Shown: piece by piece, positions 8,581 through 18,378 of the stretch
How the letters are laid out: each line of letters starts with the position of its first letter
Position numbering within the stretch: position 1 is the first letter of the stretch
Made by a program: the position numbers and the translations under genes
Assembly: GCA_959347345.1 (NCBI GenBank)
Contig: OY365738.1
Coordinates: forward strand, 1,698,501 to 1,762,500
Direction: 5' to 3'
Origin: an uncultured Amylibacter sp.
GTDB lineage: Bacteria; Pseudomonadota; Alphaproteobacteria; Rhodobacterales; Rhodobacteraceae
Length of the DNA: 64,000 nt
Notes under the pieces: generated by a model
Database searches by the model: none
The model's input: the letters and a program-made list of their open reading frames with translations, nothing else
Told to the model about the DNA's origin: nothing

Positions 8581-10382
8581 CCCTTCACCCCCAATTAAAA
8601 GTAATCACGGAGCGTATTATTAAACGCTCGCAAAAACCGCGTCGTGCCTATCTTGACATGTGCGATGAAAATAAAAACAATGGCGTGCGTCGCGCACATT
8701 TAACCTGTGGCAACCAAGCCCATGCTTACGCCGCGATGCAGGGCGATAAGGCGGCTTTGTTAAAAGAAAAAACCCCGAACCTTGGTATTATCACCGCCTA
8801 TAATGACATGCTATCGGCGCATCAGCCGTTTGAAACCTTCCCCGAAATCATCCGCGAAGCCGCCCGTGCGGTTGGCGCAACAGCCCAAGTCGCAGGCGGA
8901 GTCCCCGCCATGTGCGATGGTATAACCCAAGGGCAAGCGGGCATGGAATTGTCCCTGTTCTCTCGCGATACCATCGCATTGGCTGCGGGAATCGCATTAT
9001 CGCATAATGTTTTTGACGCGGTGGTTTTCTTGGGCGTATGCGATAAAATCGTGCCTGGGCTGGTTATGGCGGCAACAAGTTTCGGTCATCTGCCCGCCGT
9101 GTTTTTACCCGCGGGGCCTATGGCCTCTGGTCTTGGCAATGATGAAAAGGCCAAGGTGCGACAGGATTTTGCCACGGGCAAGGCCGACCGTGCGACCCTG
9201 ATGCGTGCTGAAATGGCGAGCTATCATGGCCCTGGCACCTGCACCTTTTACGGCACGGCAAACACCAATCAAATGCTGATGGAATTTATGGGGTTGCATC
9301 TGGCGGGGACGAGCTTTGTGCCACCGAATACTCCGCTTCGCACCGCCCTGACGCAGGCTGGTGTGCAGCGTGCGCTGGCGTTATCCCACATCGGGGAGTC
9401 CTATCTGCCCGTGTGTGAGATCTTGGATGAAAAGGCCTATGTCAATGGAATTATCGGGCTGATGGCAACGGGCGGGTCTACCAATCTAACCCTGCATTTA
9501 ATCGCCATGGCGCGGATGGCTGGGATTATTTTAACGTGGCAGGATTTTGCCGATTTATCCGCGATTACCCCGCTTTTGGCGCGGATTTATCCCAACGGGC
9601 TGGCCGATGTGAATCACATGACGGCGGCGGGCGGTTTGGGATTTTTAATCGGGCAGTTGTTAAATGCAGGCTTGCTTCACCCCGATACCAAAACGGTTAT
9701 GGGCGGTGGGTTAGCCGATTATATCCAAGAGCCGAAATTAATAAACGACACGCTGACCTGGCAAGCGGGTGCGGATAAATCGCTGAACGATAAAATCCTA
9801 CGCCCTGCCGATAATCCGTTTCAAACCCACGGTGGGCTGGCGCATTTATCGGGCAATTTGGGGCAGGCGGTTGTTAAGACTTCGGCCTTGGCGGAGGGTA
9901 ATTTGGTGCATCGTGCGAAGGTTCGCGTCTTTGCCGATCAGCGGGGCGTTAAGACCGCCTTTCAAAATGGCGAGTTTAATGAGGATGTGATAGTCGTTGT
10001 TCGCTATCAAGGTCCCCGCGCCAATGGTATGCCAGAGCTGCATAACCTCACGCCAATTTTAGGGGTATTGCAGGATCGCGGATTGCGGGTTGCCCTGATA
10101 ACCGATGGGCGGATGTCGGGCGCGTCTGGTAAAGTCGCGGCGGCGATTCATACCAGCCCAGAGGCGATTGAAAACGGTCCCTTGGCGTATTTGCAAACGG
10201 GCGATATGGTGGTGTTTAATGCTGAAACAGGTGTGTTAGAGGTGGAGGATAAAACGGTGTTTAATCGCAAAATCACCCACCCTGATTTGCGTGAAAATCA
10301 GCAAGGTGTTGGGCGTGATTTGTTCGCGCAATTCCGGGCGCAATGTGGCGCGGCGACCGATGGTGCGTGTTGCCTTTACTAA
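8577..10382 (+). CDS. edd: 6-phosphogluconate dehydratase
   Basis: Removes water from 6-phosphogluconate to give KDPG, the committed step of the Entner-Doudoroff pathway. It belongs to the IlvD/Edd family. Iron-sulfur ligands are visible at Cys155 ([11 protein letters not shown]) and Cys222 ([13 protein letters not shown]), and the [13 protein letters not shown] and [11 protein letters not shown] stretches are characteristic. At 601 residues it matches the bacterial enzyme. It is translationally coupled to gap. The aldolase that completes the pathway (eda) is not here but at 38880, on the other strand. Confidence 0.95.
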   Translation: MTLHPQLKVITERIIKRSQKPRRAYLDMCDENKNNGVRRAHLTCGNQAHAYAAMQGDKAALLKEKTPNLGIITAYNDMLSAHQPFETFPEIIREAARAVGATAQVAGGVPAMCDGITQGQAGMELSLFSRDTIALAAGIALSHNVFDAVVFLGVCDKIVPGLVMAATSFGHLPAVFLPAGPMASGLGNDEKAKVRQDFATGKADRATLMRAEMASYHGPGTCTFYGTANTNQMLMEFMGLHLAGTSFVPPNTPLRTALTQAGVQRALALSHIGESYLPVCEILDEKAYVNGIIGLMATGGSTNLTLHLIAMARMAGIILTWQDFADLSAITPLLARIYPNGLADVNHMTAAGGLGFLIGQLLNAGLLHPDTKTVMGGGLADYIQEPKLINDTLTWQAGADKSLNDKILRPADNPFQTHGGLAHLSGNLGQAVVKTSALAEGNLVHRAKVRVFADQRGVKTAFQNGEFNEDVIVVVRYQGPRANGMPELHNLTPILGVLQDRGLRVALITDGRMSGASGKVAAAIHTSPEAIENGPLAYLQTGDMVVFNAETGVLEVEDKTVFNRKITHPDLRENQQGVGRDLFAQFRAQCGAATDGACCLY

Positions 10383-10420
10383 ATATTTTTTATAAACTAT
10401 TAAAATAAAAAGGATACATC

Positions 10421-11197
10421 ATGGGTGAAATATTAAAAACTCCAAAAACCCCCGCCTTCCGTTTGGATGGCAAACGCGCACTGGTTCTGGGCGCAAGCTC
10501 TGGCATTGGGCAGGGTGCAGGTGTGGCTTTGGCGGAATACGGTGCGGAGGTGATATTATGCGCCCGTCGCGCCGATGGATTAAAAGACACGGCGGATATG
10601 ATTAAACAAATCGGCGGAACGGCAAAAACAATCGCGCTGGATGTCACCGATACCACCGAATTGGCGGATATGATTGGGCAAAATGGTGCGTTTGATATTT
10701 TGGTGAATGCCGCGGGGATGGCACGGCATGGGGCGGCACTTGACACCGACCCGCAGGATTTTGACGCGGTCACGCAAGTGAATTTACGCGCCGCCTATTT
10801 TGCCCTACGCGAAGTGGCAAAGGGATTGATGGCGACGGGACGGGCTGGTTCGCTTATGACGATATCCAGCCAAATGGGGCATATTGGCGGACCTGACCGC
10901 TCGGTTTATTGCGCGACAAAACACGCGGTGGAGGGTATGACAAAGGCTATGGCGATTGAATGGGGTGCGGCAAATATCCGCGTTAATACGATTTGCCCAA
11001 CCTTTGTAAGAACCGCCCTGACCGAGGCGACTTTTGAAGACCCCGCCCGCGTGGAATGGATAAAGCAAAAGATAAAACTCGGGCGGATTGGCACGGTAGA
11101 GGATATTATGGGGGTGGTTGTTTTTCTGGCAAGCGATGCCAGCGCGTTAATAACCGGCACCTCTATCTTGGTGGATGGTGGTTGGACGGCTGGTTAA
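10421..11197 (+). CDS. SDR-family oxidoreductase
   Basis: A classical short-chain dehydrogenase/reductase of 258 residues. It has the glycine-rich cofactor loop GASSGIGQG, the structural NAAG motif, and the catalytic Ser (ISSQMG) with YxxxK (VYCATKHAVEG). The C-terminal TGTSILVDGGWTAG is also typical. An Arg-Arg pair after the second strand (CARRADG) would favour NADP(H). The family cannot be resolved further: gluconate 5-dehydrogenase-like and 3-ketoacyl reductase-like enzymes share these features. Its place 38 bases behind edd points to sugar-acid metabolism, which is inference. Confidence 0.85.
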   Translation: MGEILKTPKTPAFRLDGKRALVLGASSGIGQGAGVALAEYGAEVILCARRADGLKDTADMIKQIGGTAKTIALDVTDTTELADMIGQNGAFDILVNAAGMARHGAALDTDPQDFDAVTQVNLRAAYFALREVAKGLMATGRAGSLMTISSQMGHIGGPDRSVYCATKHAVEGMTKAMAIEWGAANIRVNTICPTFVRTALTEATFEDPARVEWIKQKIKLGRIGTVEDIMGVVVFLASDASALITGTSILVDGGWTAG

Positions 11198-11203
11198 ACG
11201 TGA

Positions 11204-12223
11204 ATGCAAAATACTTTTTACACGGGCGATAATCTTTATATTCTGGGCGGCATGAACAATGACTCTGTGGATTTGATTTATCTTGATCCGCCGTTTAATT
11301 CCAAACGTATTTATTCTGCGCCAAGTGGCAGTAAAGCCCACGGTGCCGAATTCAAAGATATCTGGACTTGGCGTGATGTTGATACCGACTGTTTGAATGT
11401 TTTGGATAATCACCCCACTTTAATAGAGTATATTTATTTAATTGGGCGAGTGCACGGCAAGGCGATGATGTCTTATGCTATGTATATGACGCAACGGATT
11501 ATTCAAATGCACCGTATTTTGAAAGATACAGGCAGTTTATATTTACATGTTGATCCGACCGCCAGCCATTATTTAAAAATAATATTAGATGAAATCTTTG
11601 GCAAAGAAAATTTTCAAAATGAAATTATTTGGTGCTATAAAAGCGGTGGGGCGAGCCGTAAAAAGTTTTCAAAAAAACACGATACGATTTTGTTTTATTC
11701 AAAATCTGCCGCGTTCCAATTTTATTCCGTCAAACAAAAATCATATATGGGACTTGGCTATGCAACGGGGAATAAAAATATTACGCTCTTTGATGATGGC
11801 GATGGTTTAGGGCCTTATACAATGGTATTTCCAAAGGACTGGTGGGAAATTGGCATGCTGGCAACTTCGGCGAGGGAACGCACAGGCTATCCCACGCAAA
11901 AACCCCTTGCCTTGCTTCATAGGATTATAGAATCGTCTTCAAAACAAGGTGATATCGTGCTTGATCCGTTTTGCGGCTGTGCGACAACCTGCGTGGCAGC
12001 CCAGCAATTGGGCAGGTATTGGATAGGGATTGATATAGAATCCCAAGCGGTGGATTTATTGGTGCAAAGGCTCAGCAATGAATCGGTGCGGTTTGATGAT
12101 TTTATTCACGCAGATAAAATACCGCCCTGTACAGATATTAAAATTGAAAAACCCTCTGTATCTATAGAGGAGTTGGTGGCGACGCTTCGCATCCGCGAAG
12201 GTGCGGTGAAAAAAATCTCGTAA
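11204..12223 (+). CDS. Solitary beta-class DNA methyltransferase (N4/N6)
   Basis: An amino-methyltransferase with the catalytic motif first (IYLDPPFNSKR, near residue 28) and the cofactor-binding motif late (VLDPFCGCATTCVAAQQLG), the permutation of the beta class, as in Mod subunits and HinfI-type enzymes. The 339-residue length and the DPPF motif suggest adenine N6 or cytosine N4 methylation; the DNA target is unknown. It starts six bases after the SDR gene with no clear Shine-Dalgarno and has no nuclease or specificity gene beside it, so it is either an orphan methylase or the survivor of a restriction system. A weak inverted repeat of T6 and A6 follows its stop at about 12230-12245. Confidence 0.88.
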   Translation: MQNTFYTGDNLYILGGMNNDSVDLIYLDPPFNSKRIYSAPSGSKAHGAEFKDIWTWRDVDTDCLNVLDNHPTLIEYIYLIGRVHGKAMMSYAMYMTQRIIQMHRILKDTGSLYLHVDPTASHYLKIILDEIFGKENFQNEIIWCYKSGGASRKKFSKKHDTILFYSKSAAFQFYSVKQKSYMGLGYATGNKNITLFDDGDGLGPYTMVFPKDWWEIGMLATSARERTGYPTQKPLALLHRIIESSSKQGDIVLDPFCGCATTCVAAQQLGRYWIGIDIESQAVDLLVQRLSNESVRFDDFIHADKIPPCTDIKIEKPSVSIEELVATLRIREGAVKKIS

Positions 12224-12246
12224 GGATTTTTTGCCAAGCTAAAAAA

Positions 12247-13428
12247 TTAATCGCTCACTTCAATCGCAACCGCCACGGCTTCGCCCCCGCCGATACACAC
12301 GGCAGCAATCCCACGCTTCAATCCTTTGCATTCCAACGCATTGATTAAGCTGACCAAAACCCGCGCCCCAGACGCACCAATCGGATGCCCCAGCGCAACA
12401 GCCCCGCCAAAGATATTGACGCGGTTGCGGGCGATACCCAGCTCCTGCATACAGGCGAGGGGGACGACGGCAAAGGCTTCATTAATCTCCCACAGATCCA
12501 CCGAATCAGACGACCAATCCAGCCGTGTCAGCAAGGTTTTTATCGCGCCAATCGGGGCGGTGGTGAACCATTCGGGCGCGCAGGCATGGCTGCTATGACC
12601 AACAATCCGCGCCCTAATCGGCAAGCCTTGCGTGTCATCAGCCGAGCCCAAAACCAGAGCCGCCGCCCCGTCAGAAATGGATGACGAATTGGCAGGCGTG
12701 ACCGTGCCGCCCTTGGCAAAAGCAGGTTTCAAATGGGGGATTTTATCAGGGCGAGCCAGCCCAGGTGTTTCATCCGTATCAATCAGGGTTTTAGTGCCGC
12801 GTTTATCGGTCAATTCCACCGCGATGATTTCTTTGCCCGCCATGCCAGATTTCTGTGCGTCCAAAGCACTCGTTAACGATTGCAGAGTAAATTCATCTTG
12901 GGCTGCGCGGGTTATGTTATATTTGCCCGCAGTCGCCTCTGCATAACAGCCCATCAAGGTGCCCTTTTCATAGGCATCCTCCAGCCCATCCAAAAACATA
13001 TGGTCAAGCATTTGCACATGTCCCAGCCTTGCCCCGCCACGCGATTCAGGCGATAAATACGGCGCACGGGTCATGTTTTCCATGCCCCCTGCGATGAAAA
13101 ACCCCGCCTGCCCCGCGGCAATGGCGGTACTCGCCAAAATCACCGATTGCAAACCAGAGCCACAGACTTTGTTAATCGTGGTGCTCGGCGTGGCGGAGGG
13201 CAACCCCGCACCAATCGTTGCTTGCCTTGCGGGTGCTTGCCCCAAGCCCGCGGATAAAACACAGCCCATAAAAACTTCGGCAATTTGGGATTTATCAACA
13301 CCCGCGTCCTGCATTGCACCGATAATCGCCTGTGCGCCCAGCAGTGGGGCGGGAGTCTCGGAAAAACAGCCCTGAAACGCCCCGATAGCCGTGCGTTTCG
13401 CGCCCAATATCACGCCATAATCTGTCAT
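12247..13428 (-). CDS. Acetyl-CoA acetyltransferase (thiolase)
   Basis: Condenses two acetyl-CoA to acetoacetyl-CoA, or the reverse. The nucleophile Cys89 lies in INKVCGSGLQS. The NEAFA motif, the GGAVALGHPIGASGAR loop with its histidine, and the second catalytic cysteine in AAVCIGGGEA complete the thiolase active site. Its 393 residues are standard for the AtoB/PhaA type. The upstream AAGGA at good spacing supports the start. It follows tRNA-Arg on the same strand by 34 bases. The acetoacetyl-CoA synthetase at 34464 would supply or drain the same intermediate. No phaB or phaC neighbour is present to show a storage-polymer role. Confidence 0.93.
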   Translation of the reverse strand: MTDYGVILGAKRTAIGAFQGCFSETPAPLLGAQAIIGAMQDAGVDKSQIAEVFMGCVLSAGLGQAPARQATIGAGLPSATPSTTINKVCGSGLQSVILASTAIAAGQAGFFIAGGMENMTRAPYLSPESRGGARLGHVQMLDHMFLDGLEDAYEKGTLMGCYAEATAGKYNITRAAQDEFTLQSLTSALDAQKSGMAGKEIIAVELTDKRGTKTLIDTDETPGLARPDKIPHLKPAFAKGGTVTPANSSSISDGAAALVLGSADDTQGLPIRARIVGHSSHACAPEWFTTAPIGAIKTLLTRLDWSSDSVDLWEINEAFAVVPLACMQELGIARNRVNIFGGAVALGHPIGASGARVLVSLINALECKGLKRGIAAVCIGGGEAVAVAIEVSD

Positions 13429-13462
13429 CTAACCGTGTCCTTTTGCCCGTTTTTTTATCGGT

Positions 13463-13539
<77 letters not shown>

Positions 13540-13572
13540 TAAATTCCTATTATACACGGATTTTAAAATACT

Positions 13573-13899
13573 TCAATGGGTCCAAACGGCACGGCGATTG
13601 GTGGCAAAATTCTCACCATAACCGCCATCGCGAATCACTGGCGCACGGTTTTGGATGGGCGCAATTTGATAGGGAATGTTGTTATCGCGGGCGTAGCGTA
13701 TCGCCTGCTCCTTTGTGGCAAAGCGAATCGACACCTGCGTGTTCATATCACCACTGCTCGTCCAGCCCATCAGGGTATCCTTTTGCCGCGCGTCTTTCGG
13801 GGCGAATTCCAGAACCCAGCTTTTGCCGTGCCCCAGTTTATTCTGCCCTGCCCCAGACTGCATCACATTACGCGCGGGTTGATAGATTTTTGCAAACAT
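13573..13899 (-). CDS. NDUFS4-family complex I accessory protein
   Basis: The sequence has the ETC complex I conserved region: MFAKIYQPARNVMQSG at the start, WVLEFAPKDARQKDTLMGW, then MNTQVSIRFATKEQAIRYA and a C-terminal stretch ending in NRRAVWTH. This family is the 18-kDa subunit of mitochondrial complex I (NDUFS4) and its alphaproteobacterial relatives, a peripheral-arm subunit near the NADH-oxidising module. The ATG at 13899 has AGGAG ten bases upstream and gives the usual 108 residues; the longer frame to 14007 is not convincing. No nuo genes are in the window, so its complex must be encoded elsewhere. Confidence 0.85.
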   Translation of the reverse strand: MFAKIYQPARNVMQSGAGQNKLGHGKSWVLEFAPKDARQKDTLMGWTSSGDMNTQVSIRFATKEQAIRYARDNNIPYQIAPIQNRAPVIRDGGYGENFATNRRAVWTH

Positions 13900-14006
13900 G
13901 TTTTTGCTCTCCTGTTTCATGGCCTGTTTAATACCTTTGCCAGTATTATGGCAAAAAATCAGTATGAGTTCAAGTGCAATTTTAGGTATTAAATTATTAA
14001 ACCCCA

Positions 14007-14035
14007 TTCACAATCCCCAAAAACCCCGCTATACT
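14007..14035 (+). promoter_or_regulatory. Promoter placing the uvrB transcript start at its ATG
   Basis: TTCACA (14007-14012), a 17-base spacer and TATACT (14030-14035) are followed by seven bases and then the uvrB ATG. No ribosome-binding site exists in between, so the message is probably leaderless. Confidence 0.55.
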
Positions 14036-14042
14036 CCCCCGC

Positions 14043-16178
14043 ATGTCCCAACAGCAAAAAGCAAAAGTATCCGTTCACGACCACCCGAAAAGACAAGGCG
14101 GTCGTCCCTTTGTGTTAAAATCCCATTTTGAACCAGCGGGCGACCAGCCCACCGCAATAACCGAAATCATAGACCGCCTGAACGCGGGCACTCGCAACCA
14201 AGTTTTATTGGGCGCGACAGGCACGGGCAAAACCTTTACCATGGCAAAAGTCATCGAAGCCACGCAACGTCCCGCGATCATCCTTGCCCCGAATAAAACC
14301 CTTGCCGCCCAGCTTTATTCCGAATTCAAAGCCTTCTTCCCCACCAACGCCGTAGAATATTTTGTCAGCTTTTACGACTATTACCAACCCGAGGCCTATG
14401 TCGCACGCTCCGATACCTATATTGAAAAAGACTCGCAAATTAACGAGCAAATCGACCGTATGCGCCATTCCGCCACCCGCGCCCTGCTGGAACGCGATGA
14501 TGTGATTATCGTCGCCTCTGTGTCGTGTATTTATGGGATTGGCGCGGCCGAGACCTATTTTGAAATGGTACAGGATTTGGTTGTCGGGGAAAATTACGAA
14601 ATGCGCGGGGTGATGAAAAAACTGATTTCCCTGCAATATAAACGCAACGATGGTGCTTTTACGCGGGGCTGTTTTCGCGTACGCGGGGATAGTTTGGAGG
14701 TCTGGCCAGCCCACCTTGATGACCGTGGCTGGCGGTTGTCTTTCTTTGGCGAGGAGTTGGAAGCGATTACCGAATTTGACACGCTAACGGGTGAGAAAAC
14801 CGATAAGCTGGAAGAAATCCGCGTCTATGCCAATTCGCATTATGTCACCCCAGGGCCGACTATGAAACAGGCGATTGTTGCCATTCGCGCCGAATTGCAT
14901 GCCCACCTAGCCGTGTTGCACCGCGAAAATAAATTGGTGGAGGCACAACGTTTGGAACAACGCACCCAGTTTGATTTGGAATTGTTAGAGGCAACTGGTA
15001 TTTGCAGCGGGATTGAGAATTACTCGCGGTATTTAACAGGGCGGGCAGCGGGCGAACCCCCGCCGACTCTGTTTGAATATATCCCGCCCAACGCCATTGT
15101 TTTCGCCGATGAAAGCCATGTTGCCGTATCGCAAATCGGTGCGATGTATAAGGGCGATTTTAACCGCAAATCGACGCTGGCTGAACACGGGTTTCGCCTG
15201 CCGTCTTGTTTGGATAATCGCCCCTTAAAATTTGCCGAGTGGGATGCGATGCGCACGCAATCGGTGTTCGTATCCGCCACCCCGCAAAAGTGGGAAATGG
15301 AACAGGCCGAGGGTATTTTCACCGAACAAATTATCCGCCCAACTGGGCTGTTAGACCCGCAGATTGAAATCCGTTCGGTGAGCACTCAGGTGGATGATTT
15401 ATTGGCAGAGATTCGCACGGTTGCCGCCAAAGGCCATCGTATTTTGGTGACCACTTTAACCAAACGTATGGCCGAGGATTTGACCGAATATCTGCACGAA
15501 CACGGGGTGCGAGTGCGCTATATGCACAGCGATATTGATACTTTGGAGCGGATTGAAATCCTGCGTGATTTGCGTTTGGGTGCCTTTGATGTTCTGGTCG
15601 GGATTAATTTATTGCGAGAGGGTTTGGATATCCCCGAATGCGCTCTGGTGGCGATTTTGGACGCGGATAAGGAGGGGTTTTTGCGCTCTGAAACCTCGCT
15701 GATACAAACGATTGGTCGCGCCGCGCGGCATGTGGAGGGTCGGGTGATTATGTATGCCGATAGGATTACTGGCTCTATGCAACGCGCCTTGGATGAAACC
15801 GATAGGCGGCGGTTGCGCCAAATCGCCTATAATAAAGAACACAATATCACGCCGTTAAGTATTCAAAAGAATGTCCAAGATGCGTTGCGTGGCGCGTTTG
15901 CTGGCGATACCGATTTATCGCGGATACCGACGAAGGTGGATGATGTCCATGTTGGCAAAAATCTGCAAACCCATCTGGCGGAGTTGCGCAAGGATATGAT
16001 AACGGCGGCGGAAAATCTGGAGTTTGAAGAGGCAGCGCGTCTGCGCGATGAAGTGCGACGGCTGGAAGCGGTGGAATTGGTGATATCAGAAAACCCCCTG
16101 ACCCGACAAGCTGTGGTGGAACGCACCGTGGATGCGGTGTTGGATAAACCGCAAGTGCGTGGGAGGCGGCGGCGTTAG
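14043..16178 (+). CDS. uvrB: Excinuclease ABC subunit B
   Basis: Damage-verification helicase of nucleotide excision repair, loaded by UvrA and then recruiting UvrC. The Walker A loop GATGTGKTF (residues 57-65), the beta-hairpin [20 protein letters not shown] that inserts between the strands, the helicase motif LREGLDIPE and QTIGRAARH with its arginine finger follow in order. The C-terminal UVR motif that contacts UvrC is visible as [20 protein letters not shown]. The 711-residue length is slightly above the usual 670, mostly in the two ends. There is no Shine-Dalgarno upstream; a good promoter ends seven bases before the ATG. Confidence 0.97.
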   Translation: MSQQQKAKVSVHDHPKRQGGRPFVLKSHFEPAGDQPTAITEIIDRLNAGTRNQVLLGATGTGKTFTMAKVIEATQRPAIILAPNKTLAAQLYSEFKAFFPTNAVEYFVSFYDYYQPEAYVARSDTYIEKDSQINEQIDRMRHSATRALLERDDVIIVASVSCIYGIGAAETYFEMVQDLVVGENYEMRGVMKKLISLQYKRNDGAFTRGCFRVRGDSLEVWPAHLDDRGWRLSFFGEELEAITEFDTLTGEKTDKLEEIRVYANSHYVTPGPTMKQAIVAIRAELHAHLAVLHRENKLVEAQRLEQRTQFDLELLEATGICSGIENYSRYLTGRAAGEPPPTLFEYIPPNAIVFADESHVAVSQIGAMYKGDFNRKSTLAEHGFRLPSCLDNRPLKFAEWDAMRTQSVFVSATPQKWEMEQAEGIFTEQIIRPTGLLDPQIEIRSVSTQVDDLLAEIRTVAAKGHRILVTTLTKRMAEDLTEYLHEHGVRVRYMHSDIDTLERIEILRDLRLGAFDVLVGINLLREGLDIPECALVAILDADKEGFLRSETSLIQTIGRAARHVEGRVIMYADRITGSMQRALDETDRRRLRQIAYNKEHNITPLSIQKNVQDALRGAFAGDTDLSRIPTKVDDVHVGKNLQTHLAELRKDMITAAENLEFEEAARLRDEVRRLEAVELVISENPLTRQAVVERTVDAVLDKPQVRGRRRR

Positions 16179-16190
16179 TTTTTGCAGATA

Positions 16191-16865
16191 TTAATTAAGA
16201 GATTTTTGTAAATCTACGATTAACTGGGAAAATGATTTAACTTTTTTGCTCGCTTCAAATTTTTCGGTACTCAAAATATAAACACCATCTGTATCCGTTT
16301 CCGCTATCGCACGTCCTTTCTTCATAATTGGTCTATTGGCAAAATCACCGTCTTCATCCAAGGTAACAAAAAATACTTTTATTGTTTTCGTATAATCTTG
16401 GGCGCGGAGCTTTAAACACCAATACCCCGTCTGCGCAACTCTTTCACGCAAGGAAACTTTAATGGAAAGCAGTGCGATTACATCCCCTGATTCTGGTTTA
16501 TACACAACAATATCTACATCAGGAAAATGATGCCCATATTCACCATAATCAATTAATAAATTGCGTTTTACTTTGCATTGCACCTTTGTCAGGTTATTAC
16601 TATTGGTACGTTCTAATTTATTGCCATCCTCCATAGCAAGCCCTAATTTTCCTATTCTATCTGCAATAATATATTTGATAAGTTTTTCTAGATTTTTGCC
16701 TTTAAAAGCCCGCCATGATTGCCCGTGTTCATTCCCGGTAAAACCTGCTTTATGACGCGACTTTGCCAATTCAAGAACTTCAGATAAATGATTAAACGAA
16801 TCGTCACCGTACTTGGTTTCAATTTTTTTATAAATTTCAAGTAAATTTTCAAAATTAAATTTCAT
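16191..16865 (-). CDS. Type II restriction endonuclease, possibly BsaWI/CCGG family
   Basis: A 224-residue protein overlapping the end of a DNA methyltransferase gene by four bases, the classical layout of a type II restriction pair. Asp residues in FPDVDIVVY (about 116-118) and the later SIKVSLRER segment (Ser134-x-Lys136) make a plausible PD-(D/E)xK core. The Ser-x-Lys form is the hallmark of the CCGG-recognising nucleases such as NgoMIV and BsaWI. An N-terminal SWRAFKGKNLEKLI helix resembles the acidic helix of that fold. The family name and target (something containing CCGG) are inference; the role as the cutting partner of the adjacent methylase is well supported by position. Confidence 0.7.
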   Translation of the reverse strand: MKFNFENLLEIYKKIETKYGDDSFNHLSEVLELAKSRHKAGFTGNEHGQSWRAFKGKNLEKLIKYIIADRIGKLGLAMEDGNKLERTNSNNLTKVQCKVKRNLLIDYGEYGHHFPDVDIVVYKPESGDVIALLSIKVSLRERVAQTGYWCLKLRAQDYTKTIKVFFVTLDEDGDFANRPIMKKGRAIAETDTDGVYILSTEKFEASKKVKSFSQLIVDLQKSLN

Positions 16866-18142
16866 TGTTTCCTCATAATCAAAATATATTCGGTAGGATA
16901 GGCAAACTTTTTATTGCTTTGGGAGGATGGCGCGAATCGCCCATTTATAGGATCACGTGTTGAAGGGAGCATTTTTGATGGAATTTCACGCATGATAATA
17001 TCAACCAGTTTAAACCCAAGATTGGCTTGCTGTTCGGCAAAGACTTCGGCATTGCGTATAGCAACCCCCTTTAGGCTGGTATTGCCTATGACAAAACAAG
17101 TATGTCCGCCTGATTTTAACACCCGCGACATCTCATAAAATACTTGATTCATCTCGCCAAAATAAGTGGCGATTTCGGCTGCTGTTTTTTTGCATTTTTC
17201 ATGCATGGTTTTAACAATATCATCTGCAATCGTGCTGTTCAATTCAAATGTTTTTAATTTGTTTGAAGCTGTGCCAATAAATCTTTTACGAAACGCCTGT
17301 ATATCATCGGTAAAATTTAACCAAAGCGCACCCAGTTGGTGCAAATCAGCATATTCATAGGAGGTCACATAGGGGGGCGATGTAACGATAAGACTCGCCC
17401 TGCCATCATCAATCGGTACGGTTCTTGCATCACCACAAAAAGGACGACAGAAAACCTCGGTATTCTTGGAGTATTCCAAATATTCATAATACTCTTTATT
17501 GCCTTTTAACATAGATTTAACATGCCGTGCAAAAGCGGCAAAAGGCTCGGCTGGGATTTTTTCCAAATCGCGGGTTGGTTTATTGCTACCTTGGTTCCAA
17601 ATAGAACAATTTTTTAGGATGTTGGAAAAAGCACACAAAAAGAAATTTCGGCTGGGCTCGGATGGTATTGCTTTAATATGTTCCAGTAAAAATGCAAGTT
17701 TTTGTTTGCGTTGGTCATCAAACCAATACTCTATTCTAGGATGAACTTCGCGGGTTTGAACTTTATCATCACAATAGCCATCAATGCTTTTGTTCAGTTC
17801 GGCATAGTGATTTAATAAAACGGATGGATTAACGGCAGTTGTTTTTGCTGTTGTGAGCAAATGCGCGACCGGATTGATATCAACACCAATTGATTTTCTG
17901 CCTAGGCATTTTGCCTCTATCAAAGCAGTGCCACACCCACAAAACGGGTCAATAACCAAGTCATTTGGCTCTGAATAGGATTGTATAAGCTCGCGGGCAA
18001 TATGTGGAATAAATTTAGCTGGATAACGATGATAGCCATGCGTTATATAAGCGGTATCTTTACGCGTTTTATCGCTGAAAGCCCAAAAAGGTGATATTTT
18101 AACTGCGTCAAATTGCTTAAGAAGGGGTTCATCAACCAACAT
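16862..18142 (-). CDS. DNA methyltransferase of a type II R-M pair (probably N4-cytosine)
   Basis: It has an early cofactor loop (VIDPFCGCGTALIEA, about residues 64-78) and a late catalytic TSPPYVTSYEYAD (about 254-266). A catalytic SPPY is typical of cytosine-N4 methylases. The HGYHRYPAKFIPHIARELI segment upstream of the cofactor motif is shared with many such enzymes. The ATG at 18142 overlaps the stop of a small lipoprotein gene (TGATG); an in-frame TTG one codon earlier is the alternative. The nuclease gene overlaps its end by four bases. It would protect the host's own sites. The composition is AT-richer than neighbouring uvrB. Confidence 0.88.
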   Translation of the reverse strand: MLVDEPLLKQFDAVKISPFWAFSDKTRKDTAYITHGYHRYPAKFIPHIARELIQSYSEPNDLVIDPFCGCGTALIEAKCLGRKSIGVDINPVAHLLTTAKTTAVNPSVLLNHYAELNKSIDGYCDDKVQTREVHPRIEYWFDDQRKQKLAFLLEHIKAIPSEPSRNFFLCAFSNILKNCSIWNQGSNKPTRDLEKIPAEPFAAFARHVKSMLKGNKEYYEYLEYSKNTEVFCRPFCGDARTVPIDDGRASLIVTSPPYVTSYEYADLHQLGALWLNFTDDIQAFRKRFIGTASNKLKTFELNSTIADDIVKTMHEKCKKTAAEIATYFGEMNQVFYEMSRVLKSGGHTCFVIGNTSLKGVAIRNAEVFAEQQANLGFKLVDIIMREIPSKMLPSTRDPINGRFAPSSQSNKKFAYPTEYILIMRKQ

Positions 18143-18303
18143 CAAGAATCCCAGCCATTTAATAGAACTACATTTATAGCAAATAAATCTAAAATCACGC
18201 CGCCTCCCGCGTTATTATTGGCGGGTTCGGGTGTGGGTGTGCTACCACCGCAAGCGGTCAAGCCAAACAGTGCAACACTTATCAAAATATAAATTGGTTT
18301 CAT
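18142..18303 (-). CDS. Small lipoprotein, 53 residues
   Basis: A short reading frame begins MKPIYILISVALFGLTACGG: a lysine, a hydrophobic stretch and a clear lipobox LTAC with the lipid-modified cysteine at residue 18. The mature peptide is only about 36 residues, Pro/Thr/Asn/Gly-rich, then a hydrophobic tail (GVILDLFAINVVLL). It would be anchored in the inner or outer membrane. Its TGA shares one base with the ATG of the methyltransferase (TGATG), so the restriction cassette is translationally coupled to it. It lacks the KGPL motif of LptM. Function unknown. Confidence 0.6.
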   Translation of the reverse strand: MKPIYILISVALFGLTACGGSTPTPEPANNNAGGGVILDLFAINVVLLNGWDS

Positions 18304-18378
18304 ATCAAATTCTTTCTTGGAGGTTTTTGTGGTTTTTCATTATCATAGCCAAAATTTACACCCTTGGCAAGCCCAAAA

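Noticed and set aside
13900..14007. N-terminal extension of the NDUFS4-like gene
   Set aside because: AGGAG lies at the right distance before ATG 13899, where the family starts; the extension is hydrophobic and unlike the family.
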